The notes under the pieces are model-generated. The model had not been told where the DNA came from, made no database searches, and saw only the letters and a program-made list of their open reading frames with translations. DNA of 64,000 bases from assembly GCF_009909615.1 (NCBI RefSeq), contig NZ_WWNE01000003.1, forward strand, positions 178,867 through 242,866, read 5' to 3'. Of this stretch, positions 35,072 to 44,633 are shown in pieces (within the stretch, counting starts at the first letter, position 1; every line of letters begins with the position of its first letter). The stretch is from Acidiluteibacter ferrifornacis. GTDB taxonomy: Bacteria > Bacteroidota > Bacteroidia > Flavobacteriales_E > Vicingaceae. The translations under genes were made by a program, and so were the position numbers.

Positions 35072-38000
35072 ATGACAAAAGCAGAACTAAAAGAATTATA
35101 CGTTTCAGCACCAAAAGTGCAAGAAGTAGTTGAACGATTAAAAAATAATCCACAATCACACATTGCACTTAAAAAAGCAATTGGTTCGCTGGCTTCATTT
35201 TATGCATACGGCATCACCCAAAACTTTCCCATCAACCACCTATTTATCTTAAGCGATAAAGAAGAAGCAGCCTATTTCTTGAATGATTTAGAAGAGCTTG
35301 TTGGCGAAGAAAAAGCGATATTTTTCCCTGGTTCCTATCGCAAAGCTTACGATGTAGAAAAGACAGACAACGCAAACATTCAGATGCGCGCAGAGGCACT
35401 GAACAAAATCAATAAAAAAGATGGTTCTTATTTAATCGTCACTTATCCCGAAGCAATTACCGAAAAGGTGGTGACCAAAAAGAATTTGGAGCAAAACACG
35501 CTTTTGATTCGTCGGAATGACAAACTAAGCATTGATTTCTTGATTGATATTCTGAACAGTTACAGCTTCAATCGAGTTGATTTTGCCGCAGAACCAGGCG
35601 ATTTTTCCATTCGGGGTGGAATTGTAGACATCTATTCCTTTTCGAATGAAAACCCGGTTCGTATTGAACTATTCGGTGACGAGGTAGATTCTATTCGAAC
35701 TTTTGACCCAGGAACTCAACTATCCATTAGCCCAATGGAATTCGTTTCTATCCTGCCTAATGTGCAGGAAAAACTACTAGAAGAAAGTCGAGAATCCTTC
35801 TTAGATTTTTTACCAAAAAACACCATTCTTTGGTTTAAAGATTACTTACTAACAAAAGAGAAGATCAATAAAGAATTTGAAAACGCATCCAATGTTTACA
35901 CGAACATTGATTCGCCGATCAAACACCTGCCTCCTCATGAATTATATACTTCAAAAGAGGAGTTTATCGTAGAAAGCAAAAAGTTCAACACTATTGAATT
36001 TGGGACAGCGGACTACTTTGATATCGACTTAACGGTGACAGTCAATGCGGATGCTCAACCAGTATTCAATAAGAATTTTGATTTACTTAGCGAAAACCTC
36101 AATCGGAATACGGAACGAGGGATAGAAAACATTATTTTGGCCTCAACCGCCAAACAGATTGAGCGACTCTATGCCATTTTCGAAGATGTTGGGAAGGAAA
36201 TTCACATGAAAACCATGTTGATGAGCGTGCAAGAAGGCTTCGTAGATAATGACCTAAAAATTGCTTGCTACACCGATCATCAAATTTTTAATAGATACCA
36301 TCGGTTCAGACTGAAGGAAAGCTTTAGAAAAAAAGATCAAGCCATCACCCTTAAAGAATTAAACAGCTTACAAACTGGCGATTATATCACTCACATAGAT
36401 CATGGAGTAGGTCAGTTCTCCGGTCTTGAAAAGATTGATGTAAATGGCAAAAAGCAAGAAGCTATCCGTATTCTTTACAAAAGTGGAGATATCTTATACG
36501 TTTCGATCCATTCCCTTCATCGAATTTCAAAATTCGTAGGAAAAGATGGAACACCACCTAAAGTGGACAAGCTTGGTGCGACTTCTTGGGCTAAACAAAA
36601 GCAAAAAACTAAAAACAAAATCAAAGAAGTTGCCTTTGATTTAATTAAATTATATGCGGAGCGTCGAACTAGAGAGGGGTTTCAATTTTCACCAGACACC
36701 TATCTTCAAAATGAATTAGAAGCATCATTTATTTACGAAGACACCCCTGATCAGCTTAAAGCAACAAATGATATCAAAGCTGACATGGAATCTCCACAAC
36801 CTATGGATCGTCTAGTATGTGGAGATGTTGGTTTTGGAAAAACAGAGGTCGCGGTTAGGGCTGCATTCAAAGCCGTAGCAGATAGCAAACAAGTAGCCGT
36901 ATTGGTTCCGACAACTATTTTGGCATGGCAGCACTATAAAACTTTTAAAAATAGATTGGAAGATTTTCCGTGCAAAGTAGATTACATCAATCGTTTTAAA
37001 ACTGCAAAACAACAAAAAGAAACACTCGAGAAATTAGCTTCTGGTGAGATAGATATCATAATTGGAACACATCGTCTGGCGGGAAAAGACATTAAGTTTC
37101 ACAACCTCGGTTTATTGATTATAGATGAAGAACAAAAGTTTGGAGTAGGTGTAAAAGACAAATTGAAAACGATAAAAGCGAATGTGGACACCTTAACATT
37201 GACTGCTACACCGATCCCAAGAACGTTGCAGTTCTCATTGATGGCAGCTAGAGATTTATCGGTCATTAATACGCCACCACCCAACCGTCAGCCCATTTTA
37301 ACGGAAGTGCATTCTTTCAACGAAGAGTTGATTCGAGATGCCATTATGTATGAGGTAAAGCGAAATGGACAGGTGTTTTTCATCAACAATAGAGTGGAAA
37401 ATCTGAAAGAAATTGCGGGAATGATAACTCGATTGTGTCCTGATGTAAAGGTGCTCACAGCTCATGGACAGTTAAAAGGCGATGACCTGGAAGATCGTAT
37501 GATGAGCTTTATCGATGGAGATTACGACGTATTAGTTGCAACCACTATTATTGAATCTGGGTTGGACATTCCAAACGCCAACACCATCATTATCAACAAT
37601 GCCAACAATTTTGGATTAAGTGATTTACACCAGATGCGCGGACGAGTGGGTCGAAGTAATAAAAAAGCATTCTGCTACTTATTAGCTCCTCCAATTGTGG
37701 CATTGAGCAATGATGCACGAAGAAGGCTTCAAGCTTTAGAGCAATTCTCTGATTTAGGAAGTGGATTCCAAATCGCAATGAAGGATTTAGATATCCGTGG
37801 AGCGGGGAACTTATTAGGCGCTGAGCAAAGTGGATTCATTTCTGAGATTGGTTTTGAAATGTATAAAAAGATATTGGACGAAGCCATCCAAGAATTAAAA
37901 GAAAACGAATTCAAAGATTTGTACCACGATGAAAATGAATCGGAATACGAATTTGTAAAAGACACTATCATTGAAACGGATTTTGAATTATTGATTCCAG

Positions 38001-38431
38001 ATAAATACGTTAGCAATATTTCAGAGCGAATCAATTTGTATAAAGAATTGGACAGCATAGAAACAGAAGAAGCTTTGGTCGCTTTTGAAAATCAACTACT
38101 AGATCGTTTTGGTAAAGTGCCTAAACAAACAAAAGAGTTGATTGAAACCATCCGATTGAGATGGCTAGCCCAAGAAGTTGGCTTTGAAAAATTGATCCTA
38201 AAACAAGGAAAATTCATTGGATACTTTATCAGCAACGAAGAATCTCCTTACTACCAATCGGCGGCATTCACCAGAGTGTTGAATTTTGTGCAAAAGAATC
38301 AAGGAACCGTTGCATTGAGAGAAAAGAACAAACGTTTATCTTTAGTGTTCACTAATGTGAAAAGCATTCCTTCAGCTATTGCTGCCATCGAAAAATTATT
38401 AGTCGACAAAAAAGCGCCAATAATTTCTTAA
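35072..38431 (+). CDS. mfd: Transcription-repair coupling factor
   Basis: DNA translocase that removes RNA polymerase stalled at lesions and recruits UvrA. 1119 residues: UvrB-like N-terminal module (about 1-350, RGGIVDIYSFSNENPVRIELFGDEVDSIRTFD), RNAP-interaction domain (GDYITHIDHGVGQFSGLEKI), helicase motifs I GDVGFGKTEVAVRAAF and II DEEQKFGV, III TATPIPRTLQFS, VI QMRGRVGRSNKKAF, and the C-terminal TRCF domain. Full length. The next gene starts 38 bases later on the same strand. Confidence 0.97.
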   Translation: MTKAELKELYVSAPKVQEVVERLKNNPQSHIALKKAIGSLASFYAYGITQNFPINHLFILSDKEEAAYFLNDLEELVGEEKAIFFPGSYRKAYDVEKTDNANIQMRAEALNKINKKDGSYLIVTYPEAITEKVVTKKNLEQNTLLIRRNDKLSIDFLIDILNSYSFNRVDFAAEPGDFSIRGGIVDIYSFSNENPVRIELFGDEVDSIRTFDPGTQLSISPMEFVSILPNVQEKLLEESRESFLDFLPKNTILWFKDYLLTKEKINKEFENASNVYTNIDSPIKHLPPHELYTSKEEFIVESKKFNTIEFGTADYFDIDLTVTVNADAQPVFNKNFDLLSENLNRNTERGIENIILASTAKQIERLYAIFEDVGKEIHMKTMLMSVQEGFVDNDLKIACYTDHQIFNRYHRFRLKESFRKKDQAITLKELNSLQTGDYITHIDHGVGQFSGLEKIDVNGKKQEAIRILYKSGDILYVSIHSLHRISKFVGKDGTPPKVDKLGATSWAKQKQKTKNKIKEVAFDLIKLYAERRTREGFQFSPDTYLQNELEASFIYEDTPDQLKATNDIKADMESPQPMDRLVCGDVGFGKTEVAVRAAFKAVADSKQVAVLVPTTILAWQHYKTFKNRLEDFPCKVDYINRFKTAKQQKETLEKLASGEIDIIIGTHRLAGKDIKFHNLGLLIIDEEQKFGVGVKDKLKTIKANVDTLTLTATPIPRTLQFSLMAARDLSVINTPPPNRQPILTEVHSFNEELIRDAIMYEVKRNGQVFFINNRVENLKEIAGMITRLCPDVKVLTAHGQLKGDDLEDRMMSFIDGDYDVLVATTIIESGLDIPNANTIIINNANNFGLSDLHQMRGRVGRSNKKAFCYLLAPPIVALSNDARRRLQALEQFSDLGSGFQIAMKDLDIRGAGNLLGAEQSGFISEIGFEMYKKILDEAIQELKENEFKDLYHDENESEYEFVKDTIIETDFELLIPDKYVSNISERINLYKELDSIETEEALVAFENQLLDRFGKVPKQTKELIETIRLRWLAQEVGFEKLILKQGKFIGYFISNEESPYYQSAAFTRVLNFVQKNQGTVALREKNKRLSLVFTNVKSIPSAIAAIEKLLVDKKAPIIS

Positions 38432-38469
38432 GATTCAGATAGTAGCTATTGCGACTAAAACTGAAAACG

Positions 38470-39249
38470 ATGAAAAGCCCGAAACTATTAGCCACTTTAA
38501 ATGCCATATCTTTAATAACAACACTATTAGTTAACTTCCTCGCAAACGCCAAACAAATCTTCGGCGTTTCCATGAAAGATCAGTCGGATAAATATGCCAA
38601 TTTATTTACTCCAGCGTCTTATGCCTTCTCCATCTGGGGATTCATTTATTTGTTTTTAATCGCATTTGTGATTTATCAGTTTTGCCAAATCGCTACCAAG
38701 AAATACGATGAATCCATTACCCAAATAGGACCTTGGTTTGCTATCGCAAACTTTGGAAGTGCAATATGGGTAGTTGCTTTCATGAGTGATATGATTTGGG
38801 AGTCCATGGCCATTATGCTTGTCATATTGTACAGCCTCATCCGAACCACTTTAAAAACAAATATGGAACGCTGGCATGCTCCAGCTAAAACGATTGCTTT
38901 GGTTTGGTGGCCCATCAGTTTCTATTTCGGTTGGATTACAGTTGCTACCATAGCCAATGCCACAGCGTTGATGGTATCTATCGGCTACGATGGAGCTCCA
39001 CTTACACCACAATCTTGGACCATCTCGTTAATGGCAGTGGCAACCGCCATCTATTTAATTATGATTTGGAAAAGAAACATGCGAGAATACGCTCTAGTGG
39101 GCGTCTGGGCTTTAATAGCAATAGCAGTCAAAAATTGGGAAGGGGAGCCTACAATTGCATACATCGCCATTGGGTTAGCGATTGTTATTTTCATCAATTC
39201 AGGAATTCACGGATTTCAAAATAGAAAGACGGTGCCGTTTTTTAAATAA
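38470..39249 (+). CDS. TspO/MBR-like tryptophan-rich membrane protein
   Basis: 259 residues with seven or more membrane helices. The block FTPASYAFSIWGFIYLFLIAFVIYQ and several Trp/Pro-rich helices (ALVWWPISFYFGWITVATIAN) match proteins annotated as tryptophan-rich sensory protein (TspO/MBR superfamily), although longer than classical five-helix TspO. ATG 38470 chosen over the upstream TTG 38449. Role unknown; TspO relatives bind tetrapyrroles. Convergent, 4 bases from the MacB-like gene. Confidence 0.7.
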   Translation: MKSPKLLATLNAISLITTLLVNFLANAKQIFGVSMKDQSDKYANLFTPASYAFSIWGFIYLFLIAFVIYQFCQIATKKYDESITQIGPWFAIANFGSAIWVVAFMSDMIWESMAIMLVILYSLIRTTLKTNMERWHAPAKTIALVWWPISFYFGWITVATIANATALMVSIGYDGAPLTPQSWTISLMAVATAIYLIMIWKRNMREYALVGVWALIAIAVKNWEGEPTIAYIAIGLAIVIFINSGIHGFQNRKTVPFFK

Positions 39250-39253
39250 AATA

Positions 39254-40495
39254 CTACTGCCGAATCGCCTCCACTGGATCCATTCTTGAAGCACCCCATG
39301 CTGGAATAAATCCAGAGATTAGTCCAATAATTACTGAAATAGAAATACCTAGTGTAACATTCTCCATTGTTAGAAATACCTCAAAACCCGCTCCATAAGT
39401 AAGAATTAGGGTTCCTATAAAAATAATAAGCAACCCTACCAAGCCACCGACTAAACACAAGAAAATAGATTCAAACAAAAACTGAAAAAGAATAAAATAA
39501 TTCTTCGCTCCTAGTGCCTTTTGAATTCCTATTATGTTTGTTCGCTCTTTTACTGAGACAAACATGATATTAGCAATACTGAATCCCCCAACAATAATTG
39601 AAAATATTCCTATAATGCCACCTGCGATATTGACAATACTAAATAAACTATCAAAACCCTTAGACAGCATATCTAATTCATTCAGTGCAAAATTGTCTTT
39701 CTCTTTAGGCTTTAATTTCCGGATAGAACGCATAATCCCAGTCAACTCATCCATTAAATCAGCATTGGATACATGTTCCTTCGCCTTTACACTAATGGTC
39801 AAATTCAAGGACTCACTACGTTCATTAAATAAGGTTCGAGCAAAATTTATAGGAATAATAATTTGATCATCATTAGAGTTCCCTAGCATACTTTCACCTT
39901 CTTTCTTCATCATCCCTATTACAGTTAGGTTTCTTCCCATAAACTTCAACTGTCTTCCCATGGGCTCAAGTCCTCCAAACAGCTTTTCCCCAACTGAAGC
40001 TCCAATAACTACTACAGGAGAACCACTATTAGTTTCTACCTCTGTAAAGTATCTCCCTTCTTCTACATTCACATCAGCAACCTGATTATACTCGTAAGAT
40101 ACTCCTATAAAGTTGACATTTTCAAGACTGTTACTTTTGTACTTAATGGTTCTAGAACCTCTAATGTACATTGCAACTGCTTCCGCCCCCATAGACATCC
40201 TTTTTACCTCACGAAACTCATTTGTTGTAGGCTGAGGCCGCTGCATATACTCCCACCAGGGTTGATCAGGATCAAAACTCCATGGCCATTTCATGACGTA
40301 AACCACATTATCTCCCAAAGAAGCGATACTGTCTTTTATTCCTTTTTCTAAAGCATCCACCATGGTATACACCGAGATAATTGCAAAAATCCCAATAGTA
40401 ATACCCAACAAGGACAAGAAGGTACGCAACTTATTTACGATTAAGGCATTAATTGCAAATGAGAAACTCTCTTTTAATAATTTTAGAATCAGCAT
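39254..40495 (-). CDS. MacB-like ABC transporter permease
   Basis: 413 residues. First membrane helix TFLSLLGITIGIFAIISVYTMV, a large periplasmic MacB-type domain (about 45-280), then three membrane helices starting SIVNIAGGIIGIFSIIVGGFSIANIMFVSVKERTNIIGIQKALGA, and the C-terminal FIPAWGASRMDPVEAIRQ, all typical of MacB/LolCDE-superfamily mechanotransmission permeases. No ATPase or membrane-fusion gene adjoins it, so its partners are encoded elsewhere. Divergent from purH. Confidence 0.88.
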   Translation of the reverse strand: MLILKLLKESFSFAINALIVNKLRTFLSLLGITIGIFAIISVYTMVDALEKGIKDSIASLGDNVVYVMKWPWSFDPDQPWWEYMQRPQPTTNEFREVKRMSMGAEAVAMYIRGSRTIKYKSNSLENVNFIGVSYEYNQVADVNVEEGRYFTEVETNSGSPVVVIGASVGEKLFGGLEPMGRQLKFMGRNLTVIGMMKKEGESMLGNSNDDQIIIPINFARTLFNERSESLNLTISVKAKEHVSNADLMDELTGIMRSIRKLKPKEKDNFALNELDMLSKGFDSLFSIVNIAGGIIGIFSIIVGGFSIANIMFVSVKERTNIIGIQKALGAKNYFILFQFLFESIFLCLVGGLVGLLIIFIGTLILTYGAGFEVFLTMENVTLGISISVIIGLISGFIPAWGASRMDPVEAIRQ

Positions 40496-40617
40496 AAGGT
40501 GGTTTTGAAAAAGTAAAATTAACCTTCTTTTTAAGCTTTCAGTTACCGCTCATCAAATCGTAGTTTTAAACAAAATAGACATATTATCAACACCCTAGTA
40601 TTTATAGCTTTTCTACG

Positions 40618-40648
40618 TTGTTTTACCCAGCTAATATTTGTAAAATTG
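40618..40648 (+). promoter_or_regulatory. Probable promoter of the purH-mre operon
   Basis: TTG (40618-40620), 20-base spacer, TAAAATTG (40641-40648; one mismatch to TAnnTTTG). ATG is 23 bases downstream. The rest of the divergent gap 40496-40617 shows nothing else clear. Confidence 0.4.
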
Positions 40649-40670
40649 TGACTTAATTTCACCCCACATC

Positions 40671-42203
40671 ATGAATCAACCCAAGCGAATAAAAACCGCC
40701 TTAATTTCAGTATTTTACAAAGAAAATTTAGCACCAATCATCGAGCAATTACATGCACAAGGTGTTCAACTTTTGTCGACTGGAGGCACTAGAAAGTTTA
40801 TCGAGGACTTAAATATTCCTTGTGAAGCGGTAGAAGATCTGACTTCTTACCCATCAATTTTAGGTGGTAGAGTAAAAACATTGCATCCAAAAGTTTTTGG
40901 TGGAATTTTAACTCGACGAGCAAATGAAAGCGATCAAAAAGAAATCGCAGAATTTGAAATTCCGGAAATCGACTTAGTGATTGTTGATTTATACCCGTTC
41001 GAAGAAACTGTGAAGTCTGGTGCACCTGCAGAAGACATCATTGAAAAAATAGACATCGGTGGAATCTCCTTAATTCGTGCTGCGGCAAAAAACTTTAACG
41101 ATGTGACAATTGTAAGTTCAAGAAATCAATACACCGATTTGTTGAACATCTTAAAAGAAAAAAATGGAGCAACTTCTATAGAGGATAGAAAAAGTTTTGC
41201 TGCTCAAGCATTTCAAATTTCTTCACACTACGATACAGCTATTTTCAATTACTTCAATCAGACAGAAGAAATTGACGCATTTAAAGTGAGTGAAGACAAT
41301 GCAAACCCTTTGAGATACGGAGAAAATCCGCATCAAAAAGGAACATTCTTTGGAAACTTAGATGAAATGTTTGAAAAAGTCCATGGTAAAGAATTGTCCT
41401 ACAACAACCTTTTGGATGTGGATGCAGCAGTTAACCTTATTGGAGAATTTACCGAGAATGGACCAACGTTCGCGATATTGAAACACAACAACGCTTGCGG
41501 AATTGCAACAAGACCAACAGTGTTAGAAGCCTATGAAGCAGCATTGGCAGGAGATCCTGTTTCTGCATTTGGAGGAATTTTAATTTCTAATCAGAAAATT
41601 GATTTAGCGACTGCTGAAGCCATCAACCCATTATTTTGCGAAGTAGTGATTGCACCGGCGTACGATGCTGATGCAATGGAAATCTTAACCTCTAAAAAGA
41701 ATCGAATCATTCTGGTTCAGAAAGAGGTGAAATTGCCATCGATACAGTATCGTTCTATTTTAAATGGCGCTTTAGTTCAGGATAAAGATTTAGTTACTGA
41801 TAAAAAAAGTAACTTTAAAACGGTAACAACAAAGGCACCGACAGAGAAAGAAAAAGAAGACTTGGAATTTGCATCGAAACTAGTAAAACAAACCAAATCC
41901 AATGCGATTATTTTGGCTAAAAATGGTCAATTATTAGCAGGTGGAACTGGTCAAACTTCTAGAGTTGATGCATTAAATCAAGCAATTAAAAAAGCTAAAG
42001 AATTCAATTTCGACTTGAATGGAGCAGTAATGGCATCGGATGCTTTTTTCCCATTTCCTGATTGTGTAGAAATCGCAAAAGGAGCTGGAATAACCGCAGT
42101 AGTGCAACCGGGGGGATCCATAAAGGATGAACTTTCCATTGACTATTGCAACGCAAATGATCTTGCGATGGTATTTACTGGAACAAGACATTTTAAACAT
42201 TAA
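40671..42203 (+). CDS. purH: Bifunctional AICAR transformylase / IMP cyclohydrolase
   Basis: Last two steps of IMP synthesis. 510 residues: N-terminal MGS-like IMP cyclohydrolase (KTALISVFYKENLAPII, LLSTGGTRKFI, GGRVKTLHPKVFGGIL) and C-terminal AICAR formyltransferase (LRYGENPHQKGTFFG, LKHNNACGIATRPTVLEAY, SDAFFPFPDCVEIAKGAGITAVVQPGGSIKD). First gene of a six-gene cell-shape string; mreB follows after 20 bases. This linkage is common in Bacteroidota. Confidence 0.97.
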   Translation: MNQPKRIKTALISVFYKENLAPIIEQLHAQGVQLLSTGGTRKFIEDLNIPCEAVEDLTSYPSILGGRVKTLHPKVFGGILTRRANESDQKEIAEFEIPEIDLVIVDLYPFEETVKSGAPAEDIIEKIDIGGISLIRAAAKNFNDVTIVSSRNQYTDLLNILKEKNGATSIEDRKSFAAQAFQISSHYDTAIFNYFNQTEEIDAFKVSEDNANPLRYGENPHQKGTFFGNLDEMFEKVHGKELSYNNLLDVDAAVNLIGEFTENGPTFAILKHNNACGIATRPTVLEAYEAALAGDPVSAFGGILISNQKIDLATAEAINPLFCEVVIAPAYDADAMEILTSKKNRIILVQKEVKLPSIQYRSILNGALVQDKDLVTDKKSNFKTVTTKAPTEKEKEDLEFASKLVKQTKSNAIILAKNGQLLAGGTGQTSRVDALNQAIKKAKEFNFDLNGAVMASDAFFPFPDCVEIAKGAGITAVVQPGGSIKDELSIDYCNANDLAMVFTGTRHFKH

Positions 42204-42223
42204 TACTTTTTTGAAACAACAGG

Positions 42224-43246
42224 ATGGGATTATTTGATTTTTTCACGCAAGAAATTGCAATCGACCTAGGAACAGCTAACACATTGATTATTCACAACGA
42301 CAAAGTGGTGGTGGACGAACCTTCAATAGTGGCTATGGAAAGGAGCACCGGTAAAGTTATTGCCGTAGGTAAACGCGCGATGCAAATGCATGGAAAAACA
42401 CATGAGGACATCAAGACTATTCGCCCTTTGAGAGATGGAGTGATAGCTGATTTTCAAGCTGCTGAATACATGATTCGTGGCATGATTAAAATGATTCACC
42501 CAACTAAAAGATATTTTAGCCCTTCTCTTAAAATGGTAATTTGTATACCTTCAGGAATTACCGAGGTAGAAAAAAGAGCTGTTAAAGATTCAGCAGAACA
42601 CGCTGGAGGCAAAGAGGTTTACATGATTCACGAACCAATGGCAGCTGCTATCGGTATTGGGATTGATGTCTTGGAACCAATGGGCAACATGATTATTGAC
42701 ATAGGGGGTGGTACTTCAGAAATTGCAGTTATTGCTTTGGGTGGTATCGTTTGTGATAAATCAATTCGTGTAGCCGGTGATGACTTTACGAATGACATCG
42801 TCGATTATATGCGTCGTCAGCACAACTTATTGATTGGAGAACGATCAGCTGAAAAAATTAAAATTGAAGTGGGTTCCGCACTTCCAGAATTAGACAATCC
42901 ACCTGAAGATTATGCTGTTCAAGGTAGAGATTTAATGACTGGAACACCTAAAGAAATCGTAGTGAGCTACAGTGAAATCGCTCATGCATTGGATAAATCA
43001 ATTACAAAAATTGAAGCTGCTATTTTAAATGCGTTGGAGATGACTCCACCGGAACTTTCTGCAGATATCTACAGAACTGGTTTGTATTTAGCAGGTGGAG
43101 GCTCTTTGTTGAGAGGGCTAGACAAGCGTATTTCAATCAAAACTAAATTACCGGTACATGTTGCAGAAGATCCTTTAAGAGCAGTAGCGAGAGGTACCGG
43201 TATTGCGTTGAAAAATTCTTCAAAGTTGACTTTCTTGATTCGTTAG
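42224..43246 (+). CDS. mreB: Rod-shape actin homologue MreB
   Basis: 340 residues. Actin-fold phosphate loops EIAIDLGTANTLI and MIIDIGGGTSEIAVIAL, and adenosine motif GLYLAGGGSLLRGLD. Polymerises under the inner membrane and directs lateral wall synthesis through MreC/MreD, PBP2 and RodA, all encoded next to it. The short N-terminus MGLFDFFTQ is the membrane-binding amphipathic end. Confidence 0.97.
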   Translation: MGLFDFFTQEIAIDLGTANTLIIHNDKVVVDEPSIVAMERSTGKVIAVGKRAMQMHGKTHEDIKTIRPLRDGVIADFQAAEYMIRGMIKMIHPTKRYFSPSLKMVICIPSGITEVEKRAVKDSAEHAGGKEVYMIHEPMAAAIGIGIDVLEPMGNMIIDIGGGTSEIAVIALGGIVCDKSIRVAGDDFTNDIVDYMRRQHNLLIGERSAEKIKIEVGSALPELDNPPEDYAVQGRDLMTGTPKEIVVSYSEIAHALDKSITKIEAAILNALEMTPPELSADIYRTGLYLAGGGSLLRGLDKRISIKTKLPVHVAEDPLRAVARGTGIALKNSSKLTFLIR

Positions 43247-43279
43247 TGATTACATAAATTTAGATGAGCAAACTGTTAA

Positions 43280-44122
43280 ATGCGAAATTTACTTGGATTT
43301 TTAAGTCGTAATTTATTTTTTATATTTTTCCTTCTTTTGGAGGTCATTGCGATTTTCCTGCTAATTCAAAACAACCGCTACCAACAGTCTAGATTTTTAA
43401 ATTCTTCAAACTTTGTTTCGGGTCGAGTTTATCAATCAGTAAACAATGCAACCAAGTACCTTAACCTTGATATTATTAATGAGGATTTAGCGACAGAAAA
43501 TGCTAAATTAAAAGCTGAACTAGCTAATTCAAAAATTCAAATTTTTGGTAATAACTATATCATTAACGATACCATATACCACCAACAGTTTGAATACTCA
43601 GAAACCAGAGTCATCAACAACTCAGTTACCAAAGCTAACAACTACATCACCCTCGATAAAGGCAGTTTTAATGGAATAAAAGAAGGTATGGGCGTTATTG
43701 GACCTAAAGGTGTTGTAGGAATTGTAAAGACTGTTTCTCCGCACTTTAGCTCTGTATTAACTGTTTTACACAGTCAATCTAAAATCAGCGCTAAACTTAA
43801 ATCACAGAATTATTATGGCTCAATGATTTGGGATGGCAAAGACTACCAATATGGAAAACTAATCAACATCCCCAAGCATGTAAAACTATTTCTGGGAGAT
43901 ACCATTGTAAGCAGCGGGTTTTCGGCTATTTTCCCAAAAGGACTTGATTTAGCAACAATAACAGGTATTGAAAAACCATCAGGAAATAACTTTTATGATA
44001 TTGATATCAAATTTATCAACGATTTTAAGAATTTAGAGCAAGTGTATGTGGTGAAGAATGTGCTTAAAGAAGAACAATTACTATTAGAACAAACTACTCA
44101 AGAAGGAGATAGCGATGATTAA
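43280..44122 (+). CDS. mreC: Rod-shape-determining protein MreC
   Basis: 280 residues: one N-terminal membrane segment (NLFFIFFLLLEVIAIFLLI), coiled coil (LATENAKLKAELANSKI), and the double beta-barrel periplasmic domain (NSVTKANNYITLDKGSFNGIKEGMGVIGPKGVVGIVKTV). Scaffold of the elongasome. Overlaps mreD by 8 bases. Confidence 0.93.
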   Translation: MRNLLGFLSRNLFFIFFLLLEVIAIFLLIQNNRYQQSRFLNSSNFVSGRVYQSVNNATKYLNLDIINEDLATENAKLKAELANSKIQIFGNNYIINDTIYHQQFEYSETRVINNSVTKANNYITLDKGSFNGIKEGMGVIGPKGVVGIVKTVSPHFSSVLTVLHSQSKISAKLKSQNYYGSMIWDGKDYQYGKLINIPKHVKLFLGDTIVSSGFSAIFPKGLDLATITGIEKPSGNNFYDIDIKFINDFKNLEQVYVVKNVLKEEQLLLEQTTQEGDSDD

Positions 44123-44633
44123 ACAGATATTAAACTTTACGCTACTTTTTGTTTTTCTTGTTTTATTACAAGTATTGGTGTTGAATAATATCCAATTGAG
44201 CGGATACATCAACCCCTACTTCTATGTATTGTTTATTTTACTACTTCCTTTCGAAACCGCAAATTGGCTCCTACTAATTCTAGCATTTGCTCTTGGAATA
44301 AGCATTGATGTGTTCAGTAGCACAATGGGAATGCATACTTCTGCTTTACTTCTAATGGCATTTTTAAGGCCTTCTATTTTGAAGCTTATATCACCAAGAG
44401 ACGGTTACGATAGTAATCAATCTCCCTCCATTCAAGATTTCGATTTCAGATGGTTTGCTATATATGTTTCAGTTTTAGTTTTTGCTCACCATTTTGTATT
44501 GTTTTTCATAGAAGCATTCCGATTCAGTGATTTTTTCTACACCCTCACTAAAGTAATTTTAAGCTCATTACTGACAATTTTGTTGATTTTCATCAGCCAA
44601 TTATTTACATATAATTCTCAGGCAAAACGATGA
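44115..44633 (+). CDS. mreD: Rod-shape-determining protein MreD
   Basis: 172 residues, five membrane segments, very hydrophobic (PYFYVLFILLLPFETANWLLLILAFALGISIDVFSSTMGMHTSALLLMAFLRP is the family core). Overlaps mreC by 8 and mrdA by 4 bases (ATGA). Assignment rests on size, hydrophobicity and position. Confidence 0.88.
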   Translation: MIKQILNFTLLFVFLVLLQVLVLNNIQLSGYINPYFYVLFILLLPFETANWLLLILAFALGISIDVFSSTMGMHTSALLLMAFLRPSILKLISPRDGYDSNQSPSIQDFDFRWFAIYVSVLVFAHHFVLFFIEAFRFSDFFYTLTKVILSSLLTILLIFISQLFTYNSQAKR